Origin: Gemmatimonadota bacterium
GTDB lineage: Bacteria > Gemmatimonadota > Gemmatimonadetes > Gemmatimonadales > GWC2-71-9
Assembly: GCA_016874005.1 (NCBI GenBank)
Contig: VGVQ01000001.1
Span: forward strand, 310,001 to 374,000
Direction of reading: 5' to 3'
Length of the DNA stretch: 64,000 nucleotides
Positions 62,098-64,000 of the stretch are shown one piece after another. Every line of letters starts with the position of its first letter. Position 1 is the first letter of the stretch. The translations under genes and the position numbers were made by a program. The notes beneath the pieces are model-generated. The model saw only the letters and a list, made by a program, of their open reading frames with translations. It was not told the DNA's origin and searched no databases.

Positions 62098-62951
62098 AGC
62101 ACTCTTCCGGCAATGCTCCGGACTCGCGCAACCACCGCGGGATCGCGGGCTTCGGGAGCGGTCATGATGGCGGCATCGAGGGCCCGGTCGCAGCCATGCC
62201 CACAGGCCGCGGGCCGATTCGAGAGGCGAGGCGCCAGCGCTCGGACCAGACGGCGGGCGGACTCGGCGTTGTGGTGAAGCACCCGGACCACCTCATCGAG
62301 GGTGACATGGCCATGGGTCGGATGCCAACAGTCGTAGTCGGTGACCATGGCGACGGTGGCATAGCACAGTTCGGCTTCGCGGGCGAGCTTCGCTTCCGGC
62401 ATGTTGGTCATCCCGATGACGCTCATGCCCCACGAACGGTAGAGAGCGGACTCCGCCTTGGTCGAGAATTGGGGCCCCTCCATCACCAGGTAGGCTCCCC
62501 CCCGGACGAACGGCAGCTGGAGGGAACGGGCCTCCGCCTCGATCGCATCGCCGAGCCGGGCGCAAACCGGGTCCGCGACCGAAACGTGGGCGACCAGACC
62601 GGTGGCGAAGAAGCTCTTGACCCGGGCGAAGGTCCGGTCGACGAACTGATCGACGATCACGAAGGTACCCGGGGGGAGATCCTCCCGGAGCGAGCCGACG
62701 GCGGACAGCGAGACGATGTCGGTGACTCCAAGTTGCTTCAACGCCGCGATGTTGGCTCGAAAGTTCAGCTCGGTTGGAGGGATCCGGTGGCCCCGGCCAT
62801 GCCGGGGCAAGAAGGCGACCTGCGCCCCAGCGAGGACCCCGACCAGGATCGCATCCGACGGACTGCCCCACGGCGTCGACACCTCGCGCCATTCGGCCCG
62901 TTCGAGTCCATCGACCTGATAGATCCCGCTTCCACCGATGATTCCCAGCAC
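62094..62951 (-). CDS. mtnP: S-methyl-5'-thioadenosine phosphorylase
   Basis: 285 aa, PNP/MTAP family. IIGGSGIYQVDGLE and FLPRHGRGHRIPPTELNFRAN-type residues, VMEGPQFSTKAE and the substrate-side MTNMPEAKLAREAELCYA with VTDYDCWH are visible. It splits methylthioadenosine with phosphate to adenine and methylthioribose-1-P, so no MtnK kinase is needed. GTG 62951 heads the operon, divergent from the cyclase gene. Confidence 0.93.
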   Translation of the reverse strand: MLGIIGGSGIYQVDGLERAEWREVSTPWGSPSDAILVGVLAGAQVAFLPRHGRGHRIPPTELNFRANIAALKQLGVTDIVSLSAVGSLREDLPPGTFVIVDQFVDRTFARVKSFFATGLVAHVSVADPVCARLGDAIEAEARSLQLPFVRGGAYLVMEGPQFSTKAESALYRSWGMSVIGMTNMPEAKLAREAELCYATVAMVTDYDCWHPTHGHVTLDEVVRVLHHNAESARRLVRALAPRLSNRPAACGHGCDRALDAAIMTAPEARDPAVVARVRSIAGRVL

Positions 62952-63030
62952 GACGGTCTCCGATGGCTTGACAAGGGTTGGCTCGACCGGACAATTCTAA
63001 CGTTCAATCCCTCGAACTCGGAGCCCTCCC

Positions 63031-64000
63031 GTGCGACTGACCGTGGCCGCCCTCGTTCTCGTGGTCTGCGCTTGCCCCGTCGCTGGCCAGACTCGCCAGC
63101 AAGGCCCCTGGTGGCCTCACCCGATCTGGGGTGCCTCGGACCAGGCCGGCGGATCGAACTGGATCACCCCGGAGAAGATCCTCCAGGCGCTCCAACTGGT
63201 GAAGACCGGCCGGGTCATCGAACTCGGCCAGGTCTACGAGGCCGGGATGCCGTTGTTCGGGCAGCGGACCTTCAGCCTGACCATCCCCACCGCCGATTCC
63301 GGCGCCTTCGGCAGCAACCGGCTGGTCGGCAACGACGAATTCATCGTCGGCGAACTGGGCCAGGTAGGGACTCAATTCGACGGTCCGGGCCACATCGGCA
63401 CTCGGCTGACGATGGCTGACGGCACCACCCAGGACATCTACTACAACGGGGTGCCGTGGAGCGAGATGGCCGGCCGGTACGGCCTGGCCAAACTGGGGGT
63501 CGAGCACATCAAGCCCATCATCACCCGAGGCGTTCTCATCGACATCGCCGGGTACAAGGGTGTCCCGACACTGCCGGGCAACTACGAGGTCACTGTCGCC
63601 GACGTCCGCGGGGCTCTGGCGCGTCAGGGGCAAAGCGAGGCCGACCTCCGTCCCGGCGACGCGCTGTTCTTCAACTACGGGTGGTCCGCCCTGTGGCGGC
63701 GGCCCCGGGAATACGCCGCCTCTCAGCCCGGGATCGGCCTCGAAGTGGCTCGCTGGATCGTCGAACGGAAACCCGCGATGGTCGGGTCCGACTCGCCCGG
63801 GTTGGAGGTGACTCCCAATCCGAACCGGACGCTGGCCTACCCCGTTCACCAGGAGCTGATTACCAAGAACGGGATCTGGAATCAGGAGAACCTCCAATTC
63901 GAGGAACTCCTCGCGGAGCGCGCCTACCAGTTCCTCTTCGTGTTCACCCCGATCCGATTCAAAGGCGCGACCGGATCGCCCGGACGGCCGATCGCGATCC
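63031..64000 (+). CDS. cyclase family protein, 3' end outside the window
   Basis: Partial gene read directly from the sequence; 323 codons to the window edge without a stop. GTG 63031 starts a signal peptide (LTVAALVLVVCACPVAGQ). The cyclase/kynurenine-formamidase-like domain shows IELGQVYEAGMPLFG, the metal motif VGTQFDGPGHIG (a Gln in place of one usual His), GVLIDIAGYKG, ALFFNYGWSALW and VGSDSPGLE. It is probably a secreted metal-dependent hydrolase. The antisense frame 63004-63897 is a shadow. Confidence 0.85.
   Translation, partial: MRLTVAALVLVVCACPVAGQTRQQGPWWPHPIWGASDQAGGSNWITPEKILQALQLVKTGRVIELGQVYEAGMPLFGQRTFSLTIPTADSGAFGSNRLVGNDEFIVGELGQVGTQFDGPGHIGTRLTMADGTTQDIYYNGVPWSEMAGRYGLAKLGVEHIKPIITRGVLIDIAGYKGVPTLPGNYEVTVADVRGALARQGQSEADLRPGDALFFNYGWSALWRRPREYAASQPGIGLEVARWIVERKPAMVGSDSPGLEVTPNPNRTLAYPVHQELITKNGIWNQENLQFEELLAERAYQFLFVFTPIRFKGATGSPGRPIAI

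Noticed and set aside
63004-63897. Long open frame on the minus strand
   Set aside because: It is the antisense of the cyclase-family gene, which shows a signal peptide and metal motifs; the minus frame has no recognisable domain.

Overview
The window looks like chromosomal DNA of a free-living, diderm bacterium with high G+C. Outer-membrane barrels, a TolC-type efflux system, lipoproteins and secreted peptidases show the diderm envelope. Many secreted amidohydrolases, M28/M42 peptidases and DUF5916 proteins, a LysW-type lysine operon and dense 4-bp gene overlaps make a Gemmatimonadota-like organism my best guess; this is inference, because no rRNA or other marker gene is present. I see no tRNA, rRNA, CRISPR array, insertion sequence or prophage. 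Genes are tightly packed and no gene-free stretch exceeds about 240 bases.

Layout. 1-5.9 kb: a small ORF, an ECF sigma/anti-sigma/PDZ operon closed by a strong terminator, then a methyltransferase-TetR-DUF3187 operon and small genes. 15.4-5.9 kb (minus): one long operon of ECF sigma, membrane anti-sigma-like protein, Spy-like protein, TolC, ABC ATPase, MacA-like adaptor, MacB-like permease, DUF5916 outer-membrane protein and a FabH-like synthase. 15.5-19.1 kb: phospholipase D-type synthase, HD protein, DUF6941, cyclophilin and a DUF1707 protein. 26.9-19.2 kb (minus): M42 and M28 peptidases, GAF protein, histone-deacetylase-like enzyme, alpha/beta hydrolase, an unknown protein, a PolX-like protein and endonuclease III. 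27-34.7 kb: copper lipoprotein and barrel, MOSC protein, HEAT protein, S41 protease, a Leu/Phe/Val-type dehydrogenase, and two places where divergent genes both lack their 5' ends. 34.7-42.6 kb (minus): amidohydrolase, beta-lactamase-family lipoprotein, DinB, CocE-type hydrolase, then moeB-moaD-thrC.

42.8-48.2 kb holds the most interesting unit: lysW-lysX-lysY-GATase-lysZ-lysJ, the amino-carrier-protein route to lysine, with a divergent ACT-domain regulator and a dyad between them. This LysW ends in Gln instead of the Glu that is normally modified, and a stand-alone class II glutamine amidotransferase with a changed glutamine pocket is embedded in the operon. Together they suggest a deamidation step that matures the carrier protein.

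48.2-56.9 kb: a lipoprotein, a carboxypeptidase Q-like peptidase, a sigma-54 activator, an ECF sigma factor with two tandem 14-bp palindromes upstream, a frameshifted amidohydrolase, a methyltransferase, a small membrane protein, TauE and a serine/threonine dehydratase. 63.0-57.3 kb (minus): mtnP-apt-mtnA-FucA-like aldolase, the gene set of a methylthioadenosine-to-DHAP shunt, followed by a D-aminoacylase and a second dehydratase. The window ends inside a cyclase-family gene.
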